From assembly GCF_000735045.1 (NCBI RefSeq), contig NZ_JPOQ01000003.1:1-51231 (forward strand): a DNA stretch of 51,231 nucleotides, given 5' to 3'. The stretch is from Ferrovum myxofaciens (GTDB lineage: Bacteria > Pseudomonadota > Gammaproteobacteria > Burkholderiales > Ferrovaceae). Below are positions 17,511 through 26,567 of the stretch, in pieces. Both the position numbers and the translations under genes were made by a program. Each line of letters opens with the position of its first letter. Within the stretch, counting starts at the first letter, position 1. The notes below the pieces were generated by a model. That model was given only the letters and a program-made list of their open reading frames with translations, did no database searches and was not told the origin of the DNA.

Positions 17511-19780
17511 TTGCCCAAGAACTGGAAGTCAGTCTGCATATGGCCTTCGTGGACGCGCGTCAGAAGCGCCACGAATTCATTACGGTGGAGCACTTGTTAT
17601 TGTCTCTGACGGAAAATACCGCCGCCTTGGAGGTGTTGCAGGCCTGTGGCGCCGATGTGGGGGGGCTACGCGAAAAGTTGAGCACGTTCATCCAGGAAAA
17701 CAATCCCCAGACAGAGGGAACCGGAACGGTGGATACCCAGCCCACGCTGGGTTTTCAGCGGGTTATTCAGCGCGCCATTCTGCATGTTCAATCCTCAGGA
17801 AAAAAGGAAGTGACCGGTGCCAACGTGCTGGTGGCTATCTGTGGGGAAAAGGATTCCCATGCCGTGTTTTTCCTCAATCAGCAGGGTATTACCCGTCTGG
17901 ACATGGTGAACTTCATGATTCACGGCGTGAGCAAGGTGAAAAATTCCGCCTCCCACCAGAAAGAAGATGCAACTGCCGAGGGGGAGAATGAAACGGGCGC
18001 TGGGCGGGAATTACAAAGTTTCACCGTGGATCTCAATGCGCAAGTGGTCGCGGGAAAAATCGACCCCCTCATTGGGCGAGATCGGGAAGTGGAACGGGTC
18101 GTTCAGATTTTGTGTCGCCGCCGCAAGAACAATCCCCTGCTGGTGGGAGAAGCGGGGGTGGGTAAAACAGCCATCGCCGAAGGACTGGCATCGCGCATCG
18201 TGAGTGGGGAAGTACCGGAAATTCTCAAGTCCTCTACGGTTTACAGTCTTGACATGGGGTCTCTGCTGGCGGGGACCAAATACCGGGGGGATTTTGAACA
18301 GCGTCTCAAAGCGGTGCTCAGAAAGTTGCAGGAGGACCCGTACAGTATCCTGTTTGTCGACGAGATACATACGCTGATTGGCGCTGGTGCCTCTTCAGGG
18401 GGTACTCTGGATGCTTCCAACTTGCTGAAACCTGCTCTTTCGAAGGGCAGTCTGCGCTGTATCGGGGCGACGACCTACACGGAGTTTCGCGGCGTTTTCG
18501 AGAAGGATCATGCCCTGGCCCGACGGTTCCAGAAGGTGGATGTGAATGAGCCTTCCGTGGAAGATACGGTGCAGATCCTGCGCGGGTTGAAGTCCCGTTT
18601 CGAGATCCACCATGGGGTTCGCTACACTGAAGCGGCCATTACCAGTGCGGCGGAACTGGCGGCCCGTTTTATCAACGATCGCCATTTACCGGACAAGGCC
18701 ATCGATGTGATCGACGAAGCGGGGGCAGCGCAACGAATTCTGCCCAAGTCCCGGCAACGCAAGTGGATCGGCAAAACGGAAATCGAGGATATCGTCGCCA
18801 AGATTGCCCGTATTCCCGTGCACAATATCACCCACTCCGACCGCACTGCGCTCAAGACGTTGGACCGTGACCTGAAAGCGGTGGTCTTTGGCCAGGATCG
18901 GGCCATCGATGCCTTGAGTGCTGCCATCAAAATGTCGCGCAGCGGGTTGGGGAATCCCCAAAAACCCGTGGGTTCCTTTCTGTTTTCCGGACCGACGGGG
19001 GTGGGCAAGACGGAGGTGGCTCGTCAACTGGCCTATGTTCTGAAGGTGGAACTGATCCGTTTCGACATGTCTGAATACATGGAGCCCCATGCCGTCTCCC
19101 GTCTCATTGGCGCGCCACCGGGGTATGTGGGATTCGATCAGGGCGGGTTGCTGACGGAGGCCATCACTAAAACCCCGTATTCGGTCTTGTTGCTGGACGA
19201 AATTGAAAAAGCGCATCCCTCCATCACCAACATACTGCTTCAGGTGATGGACCACGGAACTTTGACGGACAATAACGGGCGCAAGGCGGATTTTCGGAAT
19301 ACCATCCTGATCATGACCACCAATGCGGGGGCCGAGGCCTTGACCCATGCCAGCATCGGTTTCATGAGTGCACAAACCCAGGGAAATCAGGGAGAGGAAG
19401 AAAAGGAAATCAAGCGCCTGTTTTCTCCCGAATTTCGCAATCGTCTGGATGCACGGATTTCCTTTGCGGCCCTGGACAGCGAGATCATTCTGCGGGTGGT
19501 GGACAAGTTCCTCATGCAACTCGAGTCCCAATTGCATGAAAAACGTGTGGAAGCCACCTTCACCGATCGCTTGCGGGCCTATTTGGCCCGTCAGGGCTTC
19601 GATCCCCTGATGGGCGCGCGTCCCATGGCTCGCTTGATACAGGACACGATCCGGCGTGCCTTGGCGGATGAATTGCTGTTCGGGCGTCTGGCGCAGGGAG
19701 GGAAAGTAGTGGTAGATCTGACCGAGGAAGACAAGATTCATCTCGAGTTCGAAGAAAACCTGGCGGAAAGCGTACATTGA
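17507..19780 (+). CDS. clpA: ATP-dependent Clp protease ATP-binding subunit ClpA
   Basis: The 757-residue AAA+ unfoldase feeds substrates to ClpP; the length matches E. coli ClpA (758). The N-domain (residues 1-140) begins [17 protein letters not shown]-1 has Walker [16 protein letters not shown] and Walker [17 protein letters not shown]-2 has [15 protein letters not shown] and [10 protein letters not shown]. The ClpP-docking loop region and the C-terminal D2 small domain ([15 protein letters not shown]) are present. The ATG at 17507 is chosen over an upstream frame because it gives the family N-terminus and couples to clpS. Together with bpt upstream it provides a complete N-degron pathway apart from ClpP. 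Confidence 0.97.
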   Translation: MIAQELEVSLHMAFVDARQKRHEFITVEHLLLSLTENTAALEVLQACGADVGGLREKLSTFIQENNPQTEGTGTVDTQPTLGFQRVIQRAILHVQSSGKKEVTGANVLVAICGEKDSHAVFFLNQQGITRLDMVNFMIHGVSKVKNSASHQKEDATAEGENETGAGRELQSFTVDLNAQVVAGKIDPLIGRDREVERVVQILCRRRKNNPLLVGEAGVGKTAIAEGLASRIVSGEVPEILKSSTVYSLDMGSLLAGTKYRGDFEQRLKAVLRKLQEDPYSILFVDEIHTLIGAGASSGGTLDASNLLKPALSKGSLRCIGATTYTEFRGVFEKDHALARRFQKVDVNEPSVEDTVQILRGLKSRFEIHHGVRYTEAAITSAAELAARFINDRHLPDKAIDVIDEAGAAQRILPKSRQRKWIGKTEIEDIVAKIARIPVHNITHSDRTALKTLDRDLKAVVFGQDRAIDALSAAIKMSRSGLGNPQKPVGSFLFSGPTGVGKTEVARQLAYVLKVELIRFDMSEYMEPHAVSRLIGAPPGYVGFDQGGLLTEAITKTPYSVLLLDEIEKAHPSITNILLQVMDHGTLTDNNGRKADFRNTILIMTTNAGAEALTHASIGFMSAQTQGNQGEEEKEIKRLFSPEFRNRLDARISFAALDSEIILRVVDKFLMQLESQLHEKRVEATFTDRLRAYLARQGFDPLMGARPMARLIQDTIRRALADELLFGRLAQGGKVVVDLTEEDKIHLEFEENLAESVH

Positions 19781-19813
19781 CATAAAACTTGCATTCTTCT
19801 GGGGTTCGGCCTC

Positions 19814-19819
19814 TATAAT
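19814..19819 (+). promoter_or_regulatory. Perfect -10 element TATAAT before the mini-xfp/ackA/atpG/atpC unit
   Basis: TATAAT lies 28 bp upstream of ATG 19848. The best -35 (TTGCAT, 19789-19794) has a 19-bp spacer. A consensus TTGACA at 19777-19782 is too far (31 bp) to pair with it. GGGAGG upstream of the ATG is a good ribosome-binding site. Confidence 0.45.
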
Positions 19820-19847
19820 GGTTTCACCAATTCCAGTGGGGAGGCTT

Positions 19848-20165
19848 ATGGACTCGTTTGTTGATGCTGAAGAACTCGTACGCATGGATGGGTGGTGGAG
19901 GGCAGCCAACTATCTGTCTGTGGGGCAGATCTATCTGAAGGATAATCCCCTGCTTGAACGTCCGCTCACGCTGGAGGACGTCAAACCCCGTCTGCTGGGG
20001 CACTGGGGAACGACGCCCGGACTCAATTTCATCTACGTTCACATGAATCGGGCCATTCCGGTGGAGCGGGGTGCGCTCTTGTGGCAACAGATGGTGGATC
20101 GGCTGACGACCCATCGAGCCTATGTGTGCGAGTTTGGTGAAGATCAAGCGGAAATTCAGGAATAG
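19848..20165 (+). pseudogene. xfp: Miniature phosphoketolase: N- and C-terminal ends of Xfp joined in frame, core missing
   Basis: This 105-codon frame was recognised from its two ends. Residues ~12-70 ([33 protein letters not shown]) match the start of D-xylulose-5-phosphate/fructose-6-phosphate phosphoketolase. Residues ~75-105 ([17 protein letters not shown], then EFGEDQAEI) match its extreme C-terminus, lacking only the usual last few residues (DWxW). Full enzymes are near 790 residues, so about 690 codons including the thiamine-diphosphate site are absent, with no stop or frameshift at the join. It keeps a promoter-like -10 and a ribosome-binding site. The stop lies 2 bp before ackA, the usual operon partner of xfp. 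Catalysis is impossible; a role as coupling leader or small protein is open. Confidence 0.8.
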
Positions 20166-20167
20166 CG

Positions 20168-21241
20168 GTGTCCCCACTAACCCTTCTGGTTCTCAATAGC
20201 GGTTCCTCTTCCTTGCGTGCCTCCCTGTTTCAGGGGGGGGAAGGGGTTCGTCACTGGCATTTTTCCGGAACCACGGATCATGAAGGTCCGTTGCAATCTC
20301 TGCTGAAGGATCTGGAGGGCCAGCGTCTGGATGGCGTGGTTCATCGACTGGTGCATGGGGGGGCCATCACAGAGATGGCAAGGGTGATCGATGGGGTGGA
20401 GCGAAGTCGTCTCGAGACATTAGTGCCCCTGGCGCCGCTTCATCTGCCCGCCAACCTGAGGGGCGTGGACCTCTGCACGGCTCATTTTTCCGTACCCCAG
20501 ATCGCCTGCTTTGATACGGCATTTCATGCCACCTTGCCTGCCCTGGCCATGCGTTTGCCCATTCCTTCCCGTTTCCATCTGCGCAAATTTGGTTTTCATG
20601 GCTTGAGTTATGCTCACCTGGCGCGGCGCCTGCCCGAGGTTCTGGGTTGGCAACGAGCCCAGGGAAGAATCATGGGGTTGCATCTCGGACAAGGCGCCAG
20701 CGCCTGTCTTCTGCATCACCTGACGTCCGTTGAAACCACCATGGGGTACAGTCCGGCAGGGGGATTGGTGATGGGAACACGCAGCGGAGATCTGGACCCT
20801 GGGGTCATCCTGGCATTGGGACTGGAGTTGACGTGGGACGAATTGACCCAGGTGGTTTACCATGAAATGGGTTTATGGGCCTTATCTGAAGGAATCAGTT
20901 CCGACATGAAAACCTTGTTGGCAGATGGACGGGAAGAGGCTCGTTTTGCCGTGGAATTTTTTTGCCGGCGGGTGGCGCAGAGCGTGGGCAGCATGGCCAC
21001 CCTGCTGGGCGGTCTGGATGCGCTGGTTTTTACCGGTGGGATAGGAGAGCATGCCGGGGAAGTTCGATCGCTCATTGTACAGGCCTTGTCTTTTCTCGGG
21101 TTTGCACTGGACGAGGAAGCCAACCAGGAAAATGCGCGTTTCATTTCCACGGCGCAGAGTCGTCCCGTCCTGATCATTCCCGCCGACGAGGAAGACCTGA
21201 TGCGTGAGGTGGCGACGCCACTCTTTCTGCCCCGGCTTTGA
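20168..21241 (+). CDS. ackA: Acetate kinase, phosphoketolase-associated type
   Basis: The 357-residue kinase interconverts acetyl phosphate plus ADP with acetate plus ATP. It shows LNSGSSSLRASLF at the N-terminus, HRLVHGG, FDTAFHATLP, GFHGLSY, the ATP loop HLGQGAS (Asn usual before the second Gly), GLVMGTRSGDLDPG with the catalytic Arg, and VFTGGIGEHAGEVR. It is about 40 residues shorter than E. coli AckA, as in versions linked to xfp. The GTG start at 20168 has no good ribosome-binding site of its own and lies 2 bp after the mini-xfp stop, so translation may depend on that frame. With xfp broken, its acetyl phosphate source must lie elsewhere. Confidence 0.9.
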   Translation: MSPLTLLVLNSGSSSLRASLFQGGEGVRHWHFSGTTDHEGPLQSLLKDLEGQRLDGVVHRLVHGGAITEMARVIDGVERSRLETLVPLAPLHLPANLRGVDLCTAHFSVPQIACFDTAFHATLPALAMRLPIPSRFHLRKFGFHGLSYAHLARRLPEVLGWQRAQGRIMGLHLGQGASACLLHHLTSVETTMGYSPAGGLVMGTRSGDLDPGVILALGLELTWDELTQVVYHEMGLWALSEGISSDMKTLLADGREEARFAVEFFCRRVAQSVGSMATLLGGLDALVFTGGIGEHAGEVRSLIVQALSFLGFALDEEANQENARFISTAQSRPVLIIPADEEDLMREVATPLFLPRL

Positions 21242-21251
21242 GGCAGAGCCC

Positions 21252-22127
21252 ATGGGCAATCTCCAGGAAATTAGGAGCAAGATCGGGACCGTACGAAATT
21301 TGCAGAAGTTGACGCGGGCCATGGAAATGGTGGCACGCAGCAAGATTGGCAAGATCATGATGCGCATGGAGGCAGCCCGTCCCTTTGGCGAGAAAGTGCG
21401 TGTCATTGCTGCACATATGCACCATGCTCGCCTCGAATACCACTCACCCTATCTGGACCAGCGCCTGCCCATGAAACGAGTGGGACTGATTCTGGTGACC
21501 ACCGACCGGGGCATGTGTGGTGGTTTGAATACCCGTTTGTTCCGTCAATTGGGAGAGCATTTGAGGGAATGGAGTCGGAGCGGGGTAGCACTGGAAGTAT
21601 GTGTGATCGGAAATCAGGGGCTGAGTTTCATGGGCCGTCTGGGTTTGCCGGTGGTCGCGCAGGTGGTGGGACTGGGAGACACGCCCGAGATGGAAAGGTT
21701 GGTCGGCCCTGTGGACGTGGTCCTGAAGGAATTTCGGGAAGGTCGGATCGATGGTGTATTTCTGGCCTATTCGCATTTCGTCAACGTACTGGTTCAGCGC
21801 CCCGTGGTAGAAGTCTTGTTGCCGCTCTCGGGCGAGCGACTGGGTGCGCCCACGGAACCTTGGGATTACCTGTATGAACCGGATTCCGCTACGGTGGTGG
21901 ATCGTATGCTGCGCCGCTACCTGGAAACCTTGATCTGGCTGGCGGTGGCGGAGAACATGGCCTCCGAGCAGGGTGCACGGATGATGGCCATGAAGGCAGC
22001 CAGTGACAATGCCCAGGAAGCCATGGAAGACCTTCAGCATCTCTACCACCGTTCTCGTCAGGAACAAATCACCCGTGAGTTGGTCGAGATCACCTCGGGG
22101 GCGACAGCCACGGGGGGAGTGGGATGA
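21252..22127 (+). CDS. atpG: F1-ATPase gamma subunit, outside a normal atp operon
   Basis: The 291-residue protein has the complete gamma pattern: N-terminal helix with EIRSKIGTV and AMEMVARSK, the central LVTTDRGMCGGLN, and the C-terminal helix AVENMASEQGARMMAMKAASDNAQE with the ending ITRELVEITSGA. Compared with typical betaproteobacterial gamma (AMEMVAASKMRRA) the first helix is diverged (ARSKIGKIMMRM). Gamma is the rotating shaft of ATP synthase. It lies 10 bp after ackA and overlaps the epsilon gene by ATGA. Neither alpha nor beta is anywhere in the window, whereas the usual order is alpha-gamma-beta-epsilon. It may be a second copy or the organism's displaced only copy. Confidence 0.9.
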   Translation: MGNLQEIRSKIGTVRNLQKLTRAMEMVARSKIGKIMMRMEAARPFGEKVRVIAAHMHHARLEYHSPYLDQRLPMKRVGLILVTTDRGMCGGLNTRLFRQLGEHLREWSRSGVALEVCVIGNQGLSFMGRLGLPVVAQVVGLGDTPEMERLVGPVDVVLKEFREGRIDGVFLAYSHFVNVLVQRPVVEVLLPLSGERLGAPTEPWDYLYEPDSATVVDRMLRRYLETLIWLAVAENMASEQGARMMAMKAASDNAQEAMEDLQHLYHRSRQEQITRELVEITSGATATGGVG

Positions 22128-22549
22128 AGTTATTCCAGGTGGATATTGTCAGTCTGGAACGATTGGTTTTTTCGGGGCAGGCTTCCTTTGTGGTGGTCCC
22201 GGGGGAACAGGGCGATTTGGGCATTCTGCCGGGCCATGCTCCGCTCATGGCGGAATTGCGCCCGGGATGGGTGCGGGTGGATCAGGGAGATCCCGTGGCC
22301 GAGGAACATTTTTATGTTTCTGGTGGTGCGGTGGAGGTACAGCCGAAACGGGTGACCATCCTGCTGGATTTCGTCCTGGCAGCGCGGGAAGACCAGGAGA
22401 AGCAGCAGGGCCGGGAGAACCTGCTGCGGGCACGGGTATCGGCCCTCGAATATGCGCAAATGGAAGCGGCCCTCTACAAGGCCCTGAATGGCTTGCAGAG
22501 TGGGCAACATCCCCTGCGCAGCAGGAGAATCCGTGGAAGTGGGCGGTGA
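22124..22549 (+). CDS. atpC: F1-ATPase epsilon subunit
   Basis: The 141-residue protein has the beta-sandwich hallmark of epsilon: FVVVPGEQGDLGILPGHAPLM, then YVSGGAVEVQPKRVTILLD. A C-terminal helical hairpin follows, ending in a basic tail (RSRRIRGSG) longer than usual. Epsilon binds gamma at the foot of the central stalk and can inhibit ATP hydrolysis. The start overlaps the gamma stop; in nearly all atp operons the beta gene separates these two. alaS follows after 64 bp. Confidence 0.9.
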   Translation: MKLFQVDIVSLERLVFSGQASFVVVPGEQGDLGILPGHAPLMAELRPGWVRVDQGDPVAEEHFYVSGGAVEVQPKRVTILLDFVLAAREDQEKQQGRENLLRARVSALEYAQMEAALYKALNGLQSGQHPLRSRRIRGSGR

Positions 22550-22613
22550 TGACAGAAAAATCAGGTAAAATCCGGGTTTCGGTTCAAACTTTTACCTTCA
22601 GTCGAAACGGATC

Positions 22614-25220
22614 ATGAAATCTTCCGCCCTGCGTACGCGTTTTCTGCAGTTCTTTGCCCGGCACGGGCATACCATCGTGCCTTCCAGTTCCCTGGTGCCC
22701 GCCCATGACCCGACCCTGCTCTTCACCAACTCGGGCATGGTCCAGTTCAAGGACGTCTTTCTCGGCAAGGAGCAGCGCCCCTACACCCGCGCCACCAGTA
22801 GTCAACGCAGCGTGCGCGCCGGGGGTAAGCACAACGACCTGGAGAATGTGGGGTATACGGCCCGCCATCATACCTTTTTCGAGATGCTGGGAAATTTCAG
22901 TTTTGGCGACTATTTCAAGCGCGCCGCCATCGGCTATGCCTGGCAATTTTTGACAGAGGAACTGGGGTTGCCCAAGGAGCGGTTGTGGGTGACGGTTTAC
23001 CATGACGATGAAGAAGCCGCCGGGATCTGGCTCGATGAGATTGGCGTGGATCCGGCCCGTTTTACCCGCATTAACACGGCGGACAACTTCTGGCAGATGG
23101 GGGATACCGGCCCCTGTGGCCCCTGTAGCGAGATTTTTTATGACCATGGTCCTGATGTGGCGGGGGGGCCTCCAGGATCCGCCGAGGCCGATGGCGATCG
23201 GTACATCGAAATCTGGAATCTGGTGTTCATGCAGTTCAATCGCGATGAACAGGGAGTGTTGCATCCCTTGCCCCGTCCTTCGGTGGATACGGGAATGGGG
23301 CTGGAACGGATTGCGGCGATTTTGCAGGGCGTGCACAGCAACTATGAAATCGATCTGTTTCGTGACCTGATTGCGGCGGCCCAGCGTCATACAGGGGCAC
23401 CGGACCCTACCAGCCAGTCCTTGCGTGTCATCGCTGATCATATTCGGGCCTGTGCTTTTCTGGTGGTGGATGGCATCGTTCCGGGCAATGAGGGACGAGG
23501 TTATGTGCTGCGCCGCATCATTCGGCGGGCTATTCGCCATGGTTATCGACTGGGGCAGAAACAACCCTTCTTCTACCGTTTGGTGGAGGATTTAGTGGCG
23601 GTGATGGGAGAAGCCTATCCCGAACTGGTGGCGGCACAAGAGCGGGTGAAGGCCGTGCTGCTGCAGGAAGAGGAACGTTTCGCCGAAACCCTCGAGCATG
23701 GGTTGGCGGTGCTGGATGAGGCCCTGCGTCTAAACGCCGAACATCTCTCTGGTGAGGTGATCTTTCGTTTGGCGGACACCTATGGGTTCCCCGTGGACCT
23801 GACTGCAGACATTGCACGTGAACGGGGTGCAACGCTGGATAGGGAAGGCTTTGAACGGGCCATGACGCAACAACGTGAACGGGCCCGCGCGGCCTCCCGC
23901 TTTACGGCACACAGTGGCGTGGATTATGACGGAGCCGTGACGACATTTGTGGGCTATGACACGCTTCAGGAATCGAGCGTGGTGCAGGCCCTCTATCACG
24001 AAGGAACTCCGGTGCCACGACTGGAGGCGGGTCAGGAAGGGACCGTGGTACTTGATCGTACCCCGTTCTATGCTGAATCCGGGGGCCAGGTGGGAGATCG
24101 GGGGCAGTTGGAGGGAGAGACCGGTTGTTTTGCAGTGGTCGACACCCAAAAAATCCAGGCCCAGGTTTTTGGTCATCAGGGTCGCATGCTCGAGGGGGCC
24201 TTCACCGTGGGTGCTCCTGTGCTGGGACGGGTCGACGAAACCGCGCGCCAGCAGGCTGCTCTCAACCATTCGGCCACCCATCTGCTGCATGCTGCCTTGC
24301 GTGCGGTGTTGGGCAGTCATGTGGCTCAGCGAGGCTCGCTGGTGGATGCCCAACGCACCCGATTCGACTTTTCCCATGGTGAATCTTTGAGCGCAGAACA
24401 GATGCAGGCGGTGGAAACGCTGGTTAACGACGAGATACGACGGAATGTGCCGGTTTCCATTCGGACCATGAACTATGATGAGGCTCTGCGGCAGGGGGCC
24501 ATGGCACTGTTTGGCGAGAAATATGGCGCCGAGGTGCGGGTCATTGGCATGGGCGCATTTTCCACCGAACTGTGTGGGGGAACCCACGTCATCCGGACGG
24601 GGGATATCGGATTATTTCGCCTGGTGGCCCAGTCCGGCGTGGCGGCAGGGACCCGGCGGGTGGAGGGTGTGACGGGCGCAGCCGCCCTGATCTGGACTCA
24701 ACAGGAACAGCGCCAACTGTACGATCTCGCTCAACGACTCCATGCCACGCCCCAGGAAGCCCCCAAACGTCTCCAGCAGTTGCTGGAGCAAGGGCAGGGG
24801 CGGGAACGGGAGTTGTCCCGTTTGAAGGCACAATTTGCAGCTCGGGCCGGGGTGGCCCTGCTCGATCAGGCGAAGGTTGTGGCGGGGGTGCGGGTTTTGG
24901 CTACCTCCTTGCCCGACACCGATGCTAAAGGGCTTCGCGAAGCCTGGGATGCCCTCAAGGGGCAAGCCGATTCCGCAGTGATTGCCCTGGCGACGGTGCA
25001 GGAAGGACGGGTGGCGGTGCTGGTGGGGGTGACTCCCGATCTGATTGCACGGGTGAAGGCTGGGGAACTGGTCAGCTACCTTGCCCAGCAGGTGGGTGGG
25101 AAGGGAGGCGGACGTCCCGACCTGGCCCAGGCCGGCGGGACCCGACCTGAGGCATTGTCGGTGGCCCTGGCTTCGGTTCTTCCCTGGGTCAGCGCCCGTC
25201 TGCAGGGGCTCTCAGAGTAA
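22614..25220 (+). CDS. alaS: Alanyl-tRNA synthetase
   Basis: The 868-residue class II synthetase is full length. Motif regions are seen in the catalytic core ([48 protein letters not shown]). The editing domain zinc ligands are His552/His556 (HSATH) and Cys654/His658 (CGGTH), so mischarged Ser and Gly can be cleared. The C-terminal C-Ala domain ends with [12 protein letters not shown]. It is the last gene of the rightward run, and its end overlaps the convergent panC by 9 bp. A TAAAAT (22566-22571) upstream might be a -10, but no clear -35 pairs with it. Confidence 0.97.
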   Translation: MKSSALRTRFLQFFARHGHTIVPSSSLVPAHDPTLLFTNSGMVQFKDVFLGKEQRPYTRATSSQRSVRAGGKHNDLENVGYTARHHTFFEMLGNFSFGDYFKRAAIGYAWQFLTEELGLPKERLWVTVYHDDEEAAGIWLDEIGVDPARFTRINTADNFWQMGDTGPCGPCSEIFYDHGPDVAGGPPGSAEADGDRYIEIWNLVFMQFNRDEQGVLHPLPRPSVDTGMGLERIAAILQGVHSNYEIDLFRDLIAAAQRHTGAPDPTSQSLRVIADHIRACAFLVVDGIVPGNEGRGYVLRRIIRRAIRHGYRLGQKQPFFYRLVEDLVAVMGEAYPELVAAQERVKAVLLQEEERFAETLEHGLAVLDEALRLNAEHLSGEVIFRLADTYGFPVDLTADIARERGATLDREGFERAMTQQRERARAASRFTAHSGVDYDGAVTTFVGYDTLQESSVVQALYHEGTPVPRLEAGQEGTVVLDRTPFYAESGGQVGDRGQLEGETGCFAVVDTQKIQAQVFGHQGRMLEGAFTVGAPVLGRVDETARQQAALNHSATHLLHAALRAVLGSHVAQRGSLVDAQRTRFDFSHGESLSAEQMQAVETLVNDEIRRNVPVSIRTMNYDEALRQGAMALFGEKYGAEVRVIGMGAFSTELCGGTHVIRTGDIGLFRLVAQSGVAAGTRRVEGVTGAAALIWTQQEQRQLYDLAQRLHATPQEAPKRLQQLLEQGQGRERELSRLKAQFAARAGVALLDQAKVVAGVRVLATSLPDTDAKGLREAWDALKGQADSAVIALATVQEGRVAVLVGVTPDLIARVKAGELVSYLAQQVGGKGGGRPDLAQAGGTRPEALSVALASVLPWVSARLQGLSE

Positions 25221-26033
25221 TACCTCAAGGTTGTCGATGAGGCGAGTGCCCCCCAGACGGGCGGCACCCAACACCACCAGAGAACGATCCGCGGGGGAGG
25301 GTTCGCTCAGGTCCTGGGCACGGCGTACGGCCATATAATCCGTCGACCAGCAGGTGGAGTCGAGTTGGCCCCGTTTCAGACTTTCTTGCGGCGTTTTTCC
25401 CTGTTTCAAGGCTTCGGTCACGGCCTCGAGGGCCTGGTAGAGTTCGGGCGCGCGCTGCCGTTCTGCCTGACTCAGATAACGGTTGCGCGAACTGAGCGCC
25501 AGACCATCGGGAGCCCGTACCGTTTCCGCCGCCAGGAGCGTGACGGGTAGAGCCAGTTGACGCACCATGGTGCGCAGAATCAGGGTTTGCTGATAATCCT
25601 TTTTGCCAAAGATGGCCACTTGAGGCTGAACCATATGGAACAGTTTCAGGACCACGGTGGCCACGCCCCGAAAATGTCCGGGACGGAAGGCTCCTTCCAG
25701 TTCGTTCTGAAGTGGGGAAGGGTCCACGGTGACACTTTGAGGTTCGGGATACATCTCGTTTTCCGAGGGAGCAAAGACCACAGAGCACCCCGCCTGTTTC
25801 AAACGGGCGCAGTCTTCCGCCAGGGAACGCGGATAGCGGGAGAAATCTTCCTGCGGACCGAACTGCAGGGGGTTGACAAAAATGCTGGTCACTACACAGG
25901 GGGCGTGGAGTTGGGCACGATGGACCAGATCCATATGGCCGTCATGGAGGTACCCCATGGTGGGTACCAGTGCAACCGTGGATTCCTGGGCGAGACGGTG
26001 ACGCAGAGCGCTGAGAGTATGCAGAATATCCAT
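25212..26033 (-). CDS. panC: Pantothenate synthetase
   Basis: The 273-residue enzyme condenses pantoate with beta-alanine using ATP. The HIGH-like signature [40 protein letters not shown] and the KMSKS-like LSSRNRYLS are all intact. It follows folK by 18 bp. panB, which commonly sits between folK and panC in Proteobacteria, is not present here. Confidence 0.96.
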   Translation of the reverse strand: MDILHTLSALRHRLAQESTVALVPTMGYLHDGHMDLVHRAQLHAPCVVTSIFVNPLQFGPQEDFSRYPRSLAEDCARLKQAGCSVVFAPSENEMYPEPQSVTVDPSPLQNELEGAFRPGHFRGVATVVLKLFHMVQPQVAIFGKKDYQQTLILRTMVRQLALPVTLLAAETVRAPDGLALSSRNRYLSQAERQRAPELYQALEAVTEALKQGKTPQESLKRGQLDSTCWSTDYMAVRRAQDLSEPSPADRSLVVLGAARLGGTRLIDNLEVLL

Positions 26034-26051
26034 GGAAAGTTCAGGGGTGGT

Positions 26052-26567
26052 TCACAGGGGCAAGGCCAGAGGGCCGGGACAGTTGGCCAGCAACTTGGCA
26101 ATGGTTCCCTGTCCGGGAACCATGAGGGTTTCCGGGGCCACGTCGAGCCATGGCAGGAGTACGAAGGAACGTTGAGCGAGGCGTGGATGAGGGAGGGTCA
26201 GGCGCGCATTCTGACGACACTCCGTCCCATACATCAGGATATCCAGATCCAGGGTGCGCGGCCCGTTGGCAAACAGACGCACCCGTCCATGGGCCTGTTC
26301 CAGACTCAATAATTCAGCCAGCAATGCTTCAGGGTCGAGGGTCGTTTCAATGTGTGCAACGGCATTGATGAAATCCGGTTGATCCAGATGACCAAAGGGA
26401 GGGCTTCGGTACAGGTGTGAATGGGCAACCAGGCGAGTTTCCGGGAAAGCCTCCAGATGGTTGAGTGCCGAGGTAACCTGGTGGACCGGGTCAGCCAGAT
26501 TGCTGCCCACACCGATGTAAGCGGTGATGGGTTCGAGGTGCTGGGCAGAAAGAGCGGCTGGGTTCAT
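26052..26567 (-). CDS. folK: 2-amino-4-hydroxy-6-hydroxymethyldihydropteridine pyrophosphokinase (HPPK)
   Basis: The 171-residue folate-pathway enzyme transfers pyrophosphate from ATP to the pterin alcohol. Diagnostic segments are YIGVGSNLADP, YRSPPFGHLDQPDFINAVAHIET, and GPRTLDLDIL carrying the two Mg-binding Asp residues. LTLPHPRLAQRSFVLLPWLD is the substrate-binding end. The ATG at 26567 overlaps the pcnB stop by 4 bp. Confidence 0.95.
   Translation of the reverse strand: MNPAALSAQHLEPITAYIGVGSNLADPVHQVTSALNHLEAFPETRLVAHSHLYRSPPFGHLDQPDFINAVAHIETTLDPEALLAELLSLEQAHGRVRLFANGPRTLDLDILMYGTECRQNARLTLPHPRLAQRSFVLLPWLDVAPETLMVPGQGTIAKLLANCPGPLALPL

Noticed and set aside
19777-19819. TTGACA at 19777 paired with TATAAT at 19814 as a promoter
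   Set aside because: The spacer is 31 bp, far outside the 15-19 bp range; only the -10 is retained, with a weak -35 nearer.
18686-19909. 407-codon minus-strand frame opposite clpA and the mini-xfp
   Set aside because: Long but fully antisense to the well-supported clpA; no domain recognised and no ribosome-binding site.
22584-23564. 326-codon minus-strand frame opposite alaS
   Set aside because: Antisense shadow of the conserved synthetase core; composition is His/Gly/Gln-rich and unlike a protein family.
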